NCBI RefSeq assembly: GCF_024323335.1
Contig: NC_066579.1
Coordinates: forward strand, 128,949,854 to 129,013,853
From: Lathyrus oleraceus
Taxonomy: Eukaryota > Streptophyta > Magnoliopsida > Fabales > Fabaceae
Length of the DNA: 64,000 bases
Direction: 5' to 3'
A program made the translations under genes and the position numbers. The notes under the pieces are model-generated. The model was not told where the DNA came from, searched no databases, and saw only the letters and a list, made by a program, of their open reading frames with translations. Below, piece by piece: positions 44,601-56,063 of this stretch (positions are counted from its first letter, which is position 1; the number at the start of each line of letters is the position of its first letter).

Positions 44601-47035
44601 TCAATTCTAACAAGGATAGGTCATGCTAAAAAATCCAACAAATTGGCATCAAGAGGTGTGACACCAATTGTCACACCTAAGTTTGAAAAATTGTAACTCA
44701 AAGGCCAGGTAACATAAATTCATGAAATTTACATGGAAAAAATCCTCAGCCAATCAAGATTCACCACAAAAATTTTCAGCCATTTATCATACAATATGAG
44801 GATTTCATGATCAAATCATTCAAAGGTATCAAATTATGCACATGTGGAAGAAACCCTAGGTCAAATGAAAAATATTCCATGCACAACTTTGACCAATAGG
44901 TCAAAAATCATCTACACTCAATGACAAAGTCAACAAAATTATTTTCACAATTTTCTGATTTTTTTACATTTTTCTATGATTTTTCTAAGGTGTTTGGTAT
45001 TTTTTATGATTTTTAAAGAATTAATTGAATTAATTAAATAAATTGTAATGGCAGTATCGTAATTATTAGGGCGGGGGAGGGAAACGCGTAATTTGAATTT
45101 TCAAATTGGATTTCAGATCAAACAGCCAAATTCATCATCTTCATCCAAGAAATTTTCCAGAAAATTACCAAAAGCTCAAGAACACGCTTCTTCCAAAACC
45201 TAACCAAAATGCGCAATCTTATAGTCGTTGGAACCGTACGAACGCGTAGAATACGAATCTTAACTCCAATTAACCTAAAACTTCCTAAATCTCAAGAATC
45301 GATGAACATAGGGTTTTAGATCTAAACTTCGAGTTAAGATTTCTCACACTACAGTTCACCATTTGAAAATCTAAACATATCCTCGTGATCTACGCAACAC
45401 GCACTACCTCACGCACACAATCATTCACTAAAGCAAGCGATTCGATTTTGGCACCAACCTGTTATGGCAGCAATGATTAGGGACGAATTCGCGCACGATT
45501 TATCGAAACAGCAGCAGAACAAGTCACAGGAAAGGTGATATGAAGCTTGGATTTGATCAACTTTACTCCTGTTGCTCGAAATTCGAAATCACCATGAATG
45601 GACCTTGATTGTACAGTGGAGAATGGCGTGGCTATGGTGATTCCTCAACACAAACAGATGGAGCAATGGCCAATGTGAGATCGCTGCAAAAAGAAAATCG
45701 CAAATTGATCCAAGTTTGATGGAGTTTGGAGGATTTTGGTTTTTTGTGAATTCTTGAAGATTCTAGAGAATAGTGATGATCTTGATCTGGTTTTTGGTGA
45801 ATGAAAAATCTGTTATGTTTAGGAATGGATTAGGCTTTTATATGGTAGCTTTAATCATGATTAATCAAGCCCTTAATCAAAATGGCAAAGTTAAGCTAAT
45901 TGCATTTTTCTTCAAAATGGCCAAAAATGCCCTTCCTTCAAATCAGTCCAAATAGCAGCTCAATTTTGGTTCCAACAAGTCCAAAATACCATATGTAATG
46001 TGTAGAAACAAGTTTCACTTCAATTGGATGCCTATTCTTGAATTTCACTATGTGGTAGAAAAGAGTCCAATTTTGCATTTCCACTTTTCAAGTCAAAACT
46101 CAAAATATGAGGCCTAGCCATGAAATGAGGATTCAAACACACTCCAAATGTCATTCCTGAGGTGTTACAAAAGGTCCCATCTCAAAATTCCAAATATTTC
46201 ACAAGTTGGACGATTTTGCCCCTGGTTCAATTTAACAGTCCAGTTGAAAAGTGACTTTTTGCCTAGGCCATTTTTGGAAAAATCCAATGATGCACCCTTT
46301 AAGTACATGTCAAATGGAGTTTGTGCATATAAAGAACTTGCAATTTGGACAAAGCATGTGGTAGTTATGGCCTCCTGATTACGGGTCTTTTCTGAAATTC
46401 ACTGAGCCATATTTTGCAAACCACACATTGGATTTTTGAGTTCTTGGACTTTTTGGAATGGTGAGAACAAGATCTTCAACTTTCATGTTGGACAAAATTC
46501 CATTTGAAGCTTGTATGATGAAGTTATTTTGAGGGGGAAAAGTTTCCATTTTGGGCAGCTGAAATTACAGGTCATCTGCTATTTTTGGAAACTTTCTGTC
46601 TGAGCTCAAATCCTTCAACCTTGGTCTTTGATATGCCAAATGAGACTTATATGGACATGAATGAGGCCTTTCAAACCATTTCCCACCTTCCAATCCATAA
46701 AATCGGGCACAGTTGACCACAGTTGACTTTCTAGGGCTTCTGGTTGACTGAACAATGACTGGTGACTTCTGAGCATCCAATCTTTGGCCAAACCACTTCA
46801 AAATGATCCTTGGACCATATGAGCTTGAAAAATCAACCCTAGGACTTTGTCTCAATGAAAATGGCACTTGCTTGCTTGATTGCTCGATCCTCCTGATCAG
46901 TTGACCTAGTTCATCAACTGAGCTTGCACTTGGGCACATGGACAATGCAATGTTATGCAGTGGACATTGTTAATGTTATGACCTAATATGAAATGAAATG
47001 TGCAAAATGGTAGGGTGCAAATTTGAGGTGCTACA
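41615..47035 (-). repeat. Ogre LTR B (5421 bp), shared by copies 1 and 2
   Basis: Nearly identical to LTR A. It is the 5' LTR of copy 1 (primer site on its low-coordinate side) and the 3' LTR of copy 2 (polypurine tract on its high-coordinate side). The candidate TATA box equivalent to that in LTR A is at 45834-45843. The repeated LTR modules lie at about 41921-42488. Confidence 0.95.
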
Positions 47036-47050
47036 GCTGCCCCTATTCAA
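47036..47050 (-). other. Ogre polypurine tract, copy 2
   Basis: Same TTGAATAGGGGCAGC on the minus strand as at 27951-27965, touching LTR B. Confidence 0.7.
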
Positions 47051-47266
47051 TCAACTGGGAACCCGAATGGATGAGCAACGGCTGTCAGACTTTCAGGGTA
47101 AATAGGGATTGAATACCAAGAACCGTAGAAATTTGCACACTGCTGGGATTTGTCTTGTTTCTTCTTTTTTTTGTTTTTTTTTTTCTTCAGAGGTACAACC
47201 ACATCCAGACATCGACACACGATGCATGGGGTCAGAAATCATCTCAACTAGATGCCAACGGACAAC

Positions 47267-48957
47267 CAGGAAAAACTCAACGTTTACCAAGACCAACGGA
47301 GAGGTAAATCAACTCTACTGGGGATAACCAGGAAAGGATACAACCATACGTCAGCGGACGCAATGGGAAAAACTCAACGTTTACCAAAACCAACGGAGAG
47401 GTAAATCAACTCTACTGGGGATAACCAGGAAAGGATACAACCATACGTCAGCGGACGCAATGGGAAAAACTCAACGTTTACCAAAACCAACGGAGAGGTA
47501 ACCAATCATCATCGGATGAATGGAAAGGGATATACCACCATACGTCAGCGGACGGAATGGGAAAAACTCAACGTTTACCAAGACCAACGGAGAGGTAACC
47601 AAACATTAATGAATGAATGGAAAGAGAGATACAACCATACGTCAGCGGACGTAATGGGGAAAAACTCAGCGTTTACCAAAACCAACGGAGAGGTAACCAA
47701 ACATTAATGAATGAATGGAAAGAGAGATACAACCATACGTCAGCGGACGTAATGGGGAAAAACTCAGCGTTTACCAAAACAACGGAGAGGTAAATCCACA
47801 TGGGGACAAGTACAACTAGACGTCATAGGACGAATAGGGAAAAACTCGACGTTTACCAAGACCAACGGAGAGGTAACCAGACATCATAGGATGAATGGGA
47901 AGACTCGACCAGACGTCATAGGACGAAAGGGAGAAGCTCGACGTTTATCGACACCAACGGAGAAGGAGAAAACTCAGCCAAGACGTCATAGGACGAAAGG
48001 GAGACTCAACGTTTATCGACACCAACGGAGAAGGAGGAAACTCAGCCAAGACGTCATAGGACGAAAGGGAGAAGGAGAAAACTCAGCCAGACGTCATAGG
48101 ACGAAAGGGAGACTCAACGTTTATCGACACCAACGGAGAAGGAGGAAACTCAGCCAAGACGTCATAGGACGAAAGGGAGACTCAACGTTTATCGACACCA
48201 ACGGAGAAGGAGGAAACTCAGCCAGACGTCATAGGACGAAAGGGAGAAGGAGAAAACTCAGCCAGACGTCATAGGACGAAAGGGAGACTCAACCAGACGT
48301 CATCGGACGAAAGGGAGAAGGAGAAAACTCAGCCAGACGTCATAGGACGAAAGGGAGAAGGAGAAAGCCACTTCACGAGGGAAAGGCACCACAACCGGAA
48401 ACCGAATAGGACGTCTACTGGGAATTCGGGTTGGGAAATCAACCAGACATTAATGAATGAATGGGAATAGGGTACACCATCAGACGTTCGCGGACGAATG
48501 AGAAAAACACAACGTTTATCGAAACCAACGGGGAGGTAGATCCACTTGGGGAAGGGTACAACTATACGCCATAGGACGAATAGAAAAAACTCGACGTTTA
48601 TCGACACCAACGGAGAGGAGGAGACTCTGAGGGGAATCATCTGGCCTTACCAAATGATCTGCGGGGAACAAGCAACTAGACGTCATCGGACGCATAGGAA
48701 AACTCGACGTTTATCGACACCAACGGAGAGGAGGAATCTTCTGGGGACGACCCTGTGGGGAAAGATATCAACTATACGCCAACGGACGCATAGGAAAAAC
48801 TCGACGTTTATCGACACCAACGGAGAGGAGGACTCTTCTAGGGAGGGCGAACACAACCAAATCATCAATGGATGATGGGGAAAAACTCGACGCTTATCGA
48901 CACCAACGGAGAGGAGGAACTTCACTAGGGAAGGGACGACGTTACGAACATCGAAAG
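47267..48957 (-). repeat. Ogre tail tandem repeat array, copy 2
   Basis: Counterpart of 28180-29870 with the same unit order and number. I noticed single-base indels (for example one C missing near 47780), so the array has not expanded or contracted by whole units between the two copies. Confidence 0.9.
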
Positions 48958-49266
48958 ATGATGTTTACCGACATCGAAGAAGACCAGACACTACGCATGA
49001 CTGGGAAATCACCGAAAGATGGTGTTTACTGACACCAAAGAAACAACACACGCGGGTGCTAACGGTATACTGACATCTACAAGATGACAGGGCAAGGCTG
49101 AACACTTGCAGGGGATCTCACCGGGGAACAAGGTCACGACAGCGAGCAAACAGGAAGGAACACCAAGGATACCGGGTTGTAGGTATGAAACAGGTGACCG
49201 ACCAAAGCGTGAATTGGTTTGTGTTCCAAAACACTCAACATCCTGAAGAGGGCTAGAAAAGCAGTC

Positions 49267-50126
49267 TTGTTAAAGGATGGACATTCGATTCCACAAGGAA
49301 TACGAATCTTACTCGACTGGGGAGGACGACTTCGACCCAAGAGCGCATGAGACATATTATCTATAGCCGTCAGAACGTAGATAATAACCTCGCATGGAAG
49401 ATTATCCATAACCGGGTTGCAGGTTGTTAAATGGATAAATCAACCGACATCATCCTGAAGAGAGCAAAGGCAAACTTGTTAAAGGATGGACATTCGATTC
49501 CGAACAAAGGAATACGAACCTTACTCTGCTGGAGAAAACAATCAAAGGACTGACCAGAGAGTGCATGAGACATATTATCTATAGCCGTCGGAACGTAGAT
49601 AACACACTCGCATGGAAGATTATCCATAACCGGGTCGTAGGTTGTTAGATGGATAAACGACCGAAAAGAAAGGCATCAGGGTACCAGACTAGGTATGCAA
49701 AAGATGACCAATCAAAAAAGGATAAAGTTGCTAACTCGGAGCAAATACCCAAAAGAAAGGGGAAGACCCACTGGGGCCGATACTGCTTGATCAAGGCAAG
49801 TATCCAGAGGGGAAAAAAATATCAATACCGCAAACTGGGTACTGATAACTGCAAAGAGGGGATTACATCTACCGGTTAGTAGGCAGAAAACCACGGAAAA
49901 GTAACCAGTCATCGATAAGATGAGCACACAGGGTTAACTCCACCAAGGGGATGAAAGTGGGATTTTACAACTACCAATTTGTAGGTAGAAAACAACCGAC
50001 AGAATGAACCACAAAGGTTACCTCTGCTAGGGGATGAAAGTGGGATTTTACAACTACCGGTTGGGTAGAAAACCACAAAGATAGGACTTACAACTACCGG
50101 GTTGTAGGTAGAAGCCACAAATTCCG
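49267..50126 (-). repeat. Ogre tail ~0.21-kb repeat pair and short units, copy 2
   Basis: Counterpart of 30181-31040 at an offset of 19086, same arrangement. Confidence 0.8.
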
Positions 50127-50725
50127 CTGAGGAAGATGAATGAGTACCGGTTGGTGAGCCACTATTCATTCATGCCCCAGGGCAACACAAGAGACAGTCA
50201 ACAAGAAGCCAATTTAGGATCGATCCAAAAAGGCAAACTGAAACAAGACTCATCCTAATGAGGAAAGAACTCAATAGGGAAAACCCATCCCATTAGGGAG
50301 GGAACGGAAGCAACCGTCATCCACGAGGATGTATCTCAGTGGGGAAATGGCAGGAAAGGATGGACACTTTCTGCTTAAGGGGCAGACTCTACATGGAGAG
50401 ATCAGACACGCCCACATCTACTAGGAGGCTACTGGGTAGAACCAGGTTTTCTTTCACCGACGGATGAGGAAATAAACCTCTCCGGGGGGTACCAATCCTG
50501 AAAGCCGTCAGGAGCAACTGTAGCAAACGTGCTGTACAAGTTAAACGAACATCCGCCTCTGCCGGGGATACGGTCTGACAGGTTTCGGAACACATGAATG
50601 CATATGTTTGAATTTTTCTATGGCGTAATGCTCCACATTGAATGGAAATGCTACGCGTCTTGAGGATGCAATGATTACTACATGCAAAATGCAAATGCAC
50701 CCTGGCTACGGAGCCAAAAGATCGG

Positions 50726-51645
50726 GTACTCCAACTCTGCGGGGATACTCTGGCTGAGGAATACTCTGCGGGGAGAGCCTTCATTTGGGAATGCTTTGCG
50801 GAGAAAGCACCGACTTCTCACTCATGCTGGAGAAACAACATTATTGCCGGGAACGGGATAGACCTCGCTGGGGACATCCTTCACAGGACTCCACTCCGCT
50901 AGGGGACTCCACTTGGGAAGCAAACACTACTCAGCTGGGGAAGCTGACACCAAGCAGCTCTTCAGGGATGATACTCATTGAGGAGTAACAAGATCACTTT
51001 ACCAGAGATTGATAAAGCGACTTCACTGGGGAAGATTCCACCAAACCTTAGGTAGAACAGCTCTGCTTCGGGGAATAACCACTACTCCACTGGGGACGAT
51101 CCACCCAATCCACAGGTAGACTAAGCTCAGTTGGGGATGCCAATACTGATCTGCCGCGGGAACCCGTCCAATCCACAAGTAGGATGAACTCTGCTGGAGA
51201 AATATTTCTTTGAAACCCGCTCCACTCGGGGAACTTGCTGAAGAACAAACCCACACCATTCTGCCGAGGAGAACAACTCTGGTGGGGATGATAACACATT
51301 ATATCATACTGGAGATAGACCTTCACAACCCTGCTGGGAGAAACACTCACGGCCGTGCTGGGGATAACATATCACAAACCCAACTGCTGGAGAACAACAT
51401 TCTCACGACAAACTCCGCCGGGGGATTCCTGGGGAAACATCTGCCAGGCATTCAGCGGGGATCTCAACTGGGGGAAATCTGCCAACACAGGCCTGCTGGG
51501 GATATGCAGTCCTTACATCTGCTGAGGAAAGAAGATACCATCCACAGACACCTCTGCAGGGGAATACAACTCTGACAGATATCAAACTTGCTCCGAGAAG
51601 AACTTGCTGGGGAAAAGCTCACAGAAGACGACCTGTAAAACAGCA
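50726..51645 (-). repeat. Ogre tail CTGCTGGGGA repeat field, copy 2
   Basis: Counterpart of 31640-32560 with the same degenerate cores and spacing. One base is missing near 51424 relative to copy 1 (gggggattcc versus gggggaattcc). No coding potential. Confidence 0.75.
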
Positions 51646-51685
51646 CAACACAACGCCCCAGGGGTACATGGACAAGATATGCTCA

Positions 51686-52339
51686 AGTGTCCTCAACATT
51701 CAAAATGATTTTCAAATGTTTTATCCTTCTGCAGGTTATTGTTAAGCCTTCATGTTTTATTATATGCAATGTTTATCAAAAATTCGGACGTTTTTGCAAA
51801 CAAAACAGTAAAAATAAAAACAAGAGAGCTATTTATCTGAATAACGACTTTTATTGATTGAAAATGTGCCTGAAAAGGCGAATACATCGGGAAGCAATTC
51901 CTAGAAAGAGGTAATCGCGCACAAAAGGAAAATAAACTATCCTAATGGCAATGTGAATACGGCATCCACTATTTCCCAATCCTGTTATAACCCATAGATC
52001 ATCAGTTTTCCTCCCAACTCCTTGCTTTCTGAGAAGAATGACCGGACCGATCACATCTTTCGAGATGGCAGCTGACAAAGCGAGATGATGTACAGATAAC
52101 TCAGCCTGTAGCCTTCGCTTTAATCCCTCTTTTGGCTGGATCGCCCTTTCAGGTTTTCAATCCACCAGGATACCCATTTTTGCCTAAGTCGCCCTTGCGG
52201 GTTTTCGACTTACCGGGTGTACCAATTCTTTTCATTTATATCCCTAATTTTTGCCCGAACCTTTTCTTTCTGTTTTTTGGTTCGCCGGGATGCCCTTTTT
52301 TGCCTGGACTCTTTTGTTCTTTTTGTCCAGCGGGTCAAT
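51686..52339 (-). other. Spacer between Ogre pol and the tail repeats, copy 2
   Basis: Counterpart of 32600-33255, with the same three decaying ~70-bp units near 52135-52325. One T/C-run difference near 52293. No gene seen. Confidence 0.6.
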
Positions 52340-55300
52340 TTACGCGCAGTATTTTTTGACTACATCTGAGTTAACAGGGGACGGAAAATCTTCACCGTCC
52401 ATTGTTGTAAGCATCAAGGCTCCACCGGAGAAAACCTTCTTCACAACATATGGACCTTCATAATTAGGAGTCCACTTGCCCCTGTTGTCGGTACCGGGAG
52501 GAAGGATCCTCTTCAAAACTAGATCTCCAGTTTGAAATGTCCGAGGATGCACCTTCTGATCAAAGGCTCGCTTCATCCTTCTCTGATACAACTGCCCATG
52601 GCACACAGCTGCTAGCCGTCTCTCTTCGATAAGGCTTAACTCGTTAAACCTTGTACGAATCCACTCGGCTTCGTCCAGCTTGACATCCAATAATACCCTC
52701 AGAGAAGGGATCTCCACTTCAACCGGTAGGACTGCTTCCATACCATACACGAGGGAGTAGGGGGTTGCCCCGGTCGACGTACGCACTGAGGTACGGTACC
52801 CATGCAAAGCGAAAGGCAGCATCTCGTGCCAATCCTTGTACGTGACGACCATCTTCTGCACAATCTTCTTGATATTCTTGTTTGCCGCCTCTACAGCACC
52901 ATTCATCTTTGGTCTGTAAGGAGAAGAATTGTGATGTTCGATCTTGAAATCTCTGCAAAGCTCTTTCATCATCTTGTTATTGAGATTTGAACCATTGTCA
53001 GTGATGATTCTCTCGGGAACTCCGTAACGACAGATGATCTCCTTCTTGATGAACCGGGCAACCACTTGTTTGGTAACATTGGCATAGGAAGCTGCCTCCA
53101 CCCATTTGGTGAAGTAATCAATCGCAACCAAAATGAAGCGATGTCCATTTGAAGCAGTTGGTTCAATCTTCCCAATCATGTCAATGCCCCACATGGCAAA
53201 CGGCCAAGGCGAGTTCATGACATTCAACGGGCTTGGTGGTACATGCACCTTATCAGCATAGATTTGGCACTTATGGCATTTCCGAGCGTACTTGAAGCAA
53301 TCGGATTCCATAGTCATCCAGTAATAACCGGCTCTCAATAATTTCTTCGACATTGCATGACCACCAGCATGGGTACCAAACGAACCCTCGTGCACTTCTT
53401 GCATCAACATGTCTGCTTCGTGTCTATCCACGCATCTGAGCAAGACCATGTCAAAGTTCCGCTTGTACAGCACATCATCCTGATTCAAATAAAAGCTTCC
53501 AGCTAGCCTTCTCAGGGTTTTCTTGTCATTCTTCGATGCACCTTCAGGATACTCCTGAGTCTTGAGGAAGTTCTTGATGTCATAATACCACGGTTTCTCA
53601 TCAATAGCAACAACAGACTCGGCTGCAAACACATACGCAGGCCTCTCGAGTCGATTCACAGCAATGTGTGGCACATGATTCCACCAATGAACTTTTATCA
53701 TGGAAGATAAAGTAGCCAAAGCGTCAGCCATCTGATTCTCATCCCGGGGGACATGATACAATTTCACCTTCTTGAAGAACGTCAGTATTCTTCTGGTGTA
53801 ATCTCTATACGGAATCAAATGCGGTTGGTTCGTATTCCAATCTCCATTGACCTGATTGATCACTAGAGCGGAATCTCCAAATATGTCAAGCGTTTTGATT
53901 CTCAAATCAATGGCTTCTTCTATTCCCATGATGCAAGCCTCGTACTCAGCTTCGTTGTTGGTGACATCAAAGGTCAATCTGGCAGAAAAAGGTATATGAG
54001 CACCTTTGGGATTGATCAGCACCGCGCCAACACCATTACCATTCACATTGACAGCCCCATCAAACATCAGTGTCCACTTGTCATCCGGATCCGGTCCTTC
54101 CTCGACAAGAGGCTCGTCACAATCTTTCATCTTTAGATACATGATGTCTTCATCAGGGAATTCGAACATCATAGGCTGATAATCGTCGATCGGTTGTTCG
54201 GCGAGATAGTCTGACAAAACACTACCTTTGATAGCCTTCTGAGACGTGTATTGGATATCATACTCTGTTAAGATCATCTGCCAACGGGCAACACGTCCGG
54301 TGAGAGCCGGCTTCTCAAAGATGTATTTGACTGGATCCATCTTAGAAATCAATAAGGTAGTATGGTTCAACATATACTGCCTCAGTCGGCGAGCAGCCCA
54401 GGCCAAAGCACAGCAAGTTTTCTCAAGCTGTGAATATTTGATTTCACAGTCGGTAAACTTTTTGCTAAGGTAGTATATGGCATGCTCTTTTCGACCAGAC
54501 TCGTCATGCTGACCCAATACACACCCCATCGAGTTCTCGGTAACTGACAGGTACATTATCAGCGGTCTCCCTGGAACCGGAGGGATCAGGATTGGAGGTT
54601 TCTGTAGATACTCTTTTATCTTGTCAAAAGCTTTCTGACAATCATCATTCCATTTGATGGCCTGATTCTTTCTAAGCAATTTGAATATCGGTTCACACGT
54701 GGCAGTCAGGTGAGATACGAACCTTGCAATGTAGTTCAGTCTTCCTAAAAATCCACGAACCTGCTTCTCTGTTCTCGGTTCAGGCATCTCCTGAATAGCT
54801 TTGACTTTTGCTGGATCAACCTCAATCCCTTTCTCACTGACAATGAAGCCTAACAGCTTCCCTGATCTCACACCAAACGTACACTTGTTTGGATTCAGCC
54901 TCAGTTTGAACTTGACCAACCTGTCAAACAACTTCTGCAGATTTACCAGGTGCTCCTCTTCTGTCTGCGACTTCGCAATCATATCATCCACATACACTTC
55001 AATCTCTTTATGCATCATGTCATGAAAGAGAGTCGTCATGGCCCTCTGATAGGTAGCACCGGCATTCTTCAGCCCAAATGGCATCACCTTATAGCAGAAC
55101 GTGCCCCAAGGTGTAATGAATGTCGTCTTTTCCATGTCTTCTGGCGCCATCTTGATCTGATTATAGCCCGAGAAACCATCCATGAAAGAGAATACCGAGG
55201 ATTGAGCTGTATTATCCACCAATACATCAATGTGAGGTAGTGGGAAATCGTCTTTCGGACTCGCCCTGTTCAAGTCCCGGTAATCGACACACATCCTGAC

Positions 55301-55810
55301 TTTGCCATCCTTCTTCGGCACAGGAACGATGTTGGCTACCCACGGCGGGTAAGTTGTTACTGACAAGAAACCAGCATCGAACTGCTTCTGAACCTCTTCC
55401 TTGATTTTCACTGCCATATCAGGACTCGTTCTACGAAGCTTCTGTTTGACCGAAGGACAATCATCTCTGAGAGGTAGTCTGTGAACCACAATATCAGTAT
55501 TCAGCCCAGGCATATCTTGATAAGACCAGGCAAATATCTCCATGTACTCTCTCAGCATCTCAATCAACCTTCTCTTGACCTCAGGTTTCAAAGCAGCCCC
55601 AATTTTGATCTCTCTTCTGGCGTCCTCAGTACCAAGATTCACAATCTCCAATTCCTCCTGATGAGGTTGGATGACCCTTTCCTCCTGCTTCAACAATCTA
55701 GCCAATTCTTTCGGGAGTTCACGGTCTTCATCACTCTCCTCTTCAGCTTGGTAGATGGGATTGTCGAAATCATATTGAGCCATAACAGATTTGTTCATAG
55801 TGGATGCCAT
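52340..55810 (-). CDS. pol: Ogre pol (RT-RNase H-RNase H-integrase), copy 2, intact
   Basis: 1156 residues from the ATG at 55810; the true start is probably upstream through splicing from gag-protease. RT core ~135-330 with F-M-D-G-F-S-G-Y and Y-V-D-D (273-276). The connection and degenerate retroviral-type RNase H are at ~405-540. A second RNase H at ~577-705 has the D584, E620, D646, D696 set, the extra domain known in Tat/Ogre lineages. Integrase: zinc finger H807, H814, C845, C848 and core D877, D938, E974 (35 residues between the last two), followed by a C-terminal domain ~1090-1150 containing G-P-Y-V-V. No internal stop. It would copy and integrate element RNA once released by the upstream protease. 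Confidence 0.95.
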   Translation of the reverse strand: MASTMNKSVMAQYDFDNPIYQAEEESDEDRELPKELARLLKQEERVIQPHQEELEIVNLGTEDARREIKIGAALKPEVKRRLIEMLREYMEIFAWSYQDMPGLNTDIVVHRLPLRDDCPSVKQKLRRTSPDMAVKIKEEVQKQFDAGFLSVTTYPPWVANIVPVPKKDGKVRMCVDYRDLNRASPKDDFPLPHIDVLVDNTAQSSVFSFMDGFSGYNQIKMAPEDMEKTTFITPWGTFCYKVMPFGLKNAGATYQRAMTTLFHDMMHKEIEVYVDDMIAKSQTEEEHLVNLQKLFDRLVKFKLRLNPNKCTFGVRSGKLLGFIVSEKGIEVDPAKVKAIQEMPEPRTEKQVRGFLGRLNYIARFVSHLTATCEPIFKLLRKNQAIKWNDDCQKAFDKIKEYLQKPPILIPPVPGRPLIMYLSVTENSMGCVLGQHDESGRKEHAIYYLSKKFTDCEIKYSQLEKTCCALAWAARRLRQYMLNHTTLLISKMDPVKYIFEKPALTGRVARWQMILTEYDIQYTSQKAIKGSVLSDYLAEQPIDDYQPMMFEFPDEDIMYLKMKDCDEPLVEEGPDPDDKWTLMFDGAVNVNGNGVGAVLINPKGAHIPFSARLTFDVTNNEAEYEACIMGIEEAIDLRIKTLDIFGDSALVINQVNGDWNTNQPHLIPYRDYTRRILTFFKKVKLYHVPRDENQMADALATLSSMIKVHWWNHVPHIAVNRLERPAYVFAAESVVAIDEKPWYYDIKNFLKTQEYPEGASKNDKKTLRRLAGSFYLNQDDVLYKRNFDMVLLRCVDRHEADMLMQEVHEGSFGTHAGGHAMSKKLLRAGYYWMTMESDCFKYARKCHKCQIYADKVHVPPSPLNVMNSPWPFAMWGIDMIGKIEPTASNGHRFILVAIDYFTKWVEAASYANVTKQVVARFIKKEIICRYGVPERIITDNGSNLNNKMMKELCRDFKIEHHNSSPYRPKMNGAVEAANKNIKKIVQKMVVTYKDWHEMLPFALHGYRTSVRTSTGATPYSLVYGMEAVLPVEVEIPSLRVLLDVKLDEAEWIRTRFNELSLIEERRLAAVCHGQLYQRRMKRAFDQKVHPRTFQTGDLVLKRILPPGTDNRGKWTPNYEGPYVVKKVFSGGALMLTTMDGEDFPSPVNSDVVKKYCA

Positions 55811-55820
55811 AAGATTATTT

Positions 55821-56063
55821 CTGCATGTTGATGCTTTATTTTAGAAAAAGAGTTCAAGAAAGTCACAAAAACAAAAACATTGCCATTTTTATTTTTTTTT
55901 TTGAAAAATGAAAAACAAAATAGAAAGACAGGGATCACAAAATTGTTTGCAAAACGTCCTTTATTAGTGATAAACAATGAAAACATGTGGCCCTACAATG
56001 AACCACTACGTCTTGGGCAGAACGTAGGGTTTTGTGCAGAATGAAAAAACAAAAGAAAATTAC
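55821..56063 (-). other. Ogre intron between gag-protease and pol, copy 2 (243 nt)
   Basis: Same donor (GTAATT) and acceptor (ATGCAG) as copy 1, one base longer in an A/T run near 55890. Phase is preserved, so gag-protease and pol become one frame when spliced. Confidence 0.85.

Larger units (their letters stand above)
22527..47035 (-). mobile_element. Complete Ogre element, copy 1 (24.5 kb), pol frameshifted
   Basis: 5' LTR 47035-41615, primer site 41612-41595, leader, gag-protease 40273-36974, intron 36977-36736, pol 36725-33256, tail 33255-27951, polypurine tract, 3' LTR 27950-22527. Domain order PR-RT-RNase H-INT, LTR length, tRNA-Arg primer site, intron and repeat-rich tail all match the legume Ogre family. 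It is complete in structure, but a missing G near 33676 breaks integrase. It shares its 5' LTR with copy 2. Confidence 0.93.

Noticed and set aside
41615..47035. LTR B as a host gene region, because of intron-like and promoter-like stretches
   Set aside because: It is the same 5.4-kb sequence as LTRs A and C, with primer site on one side and polypurine tract on the other.
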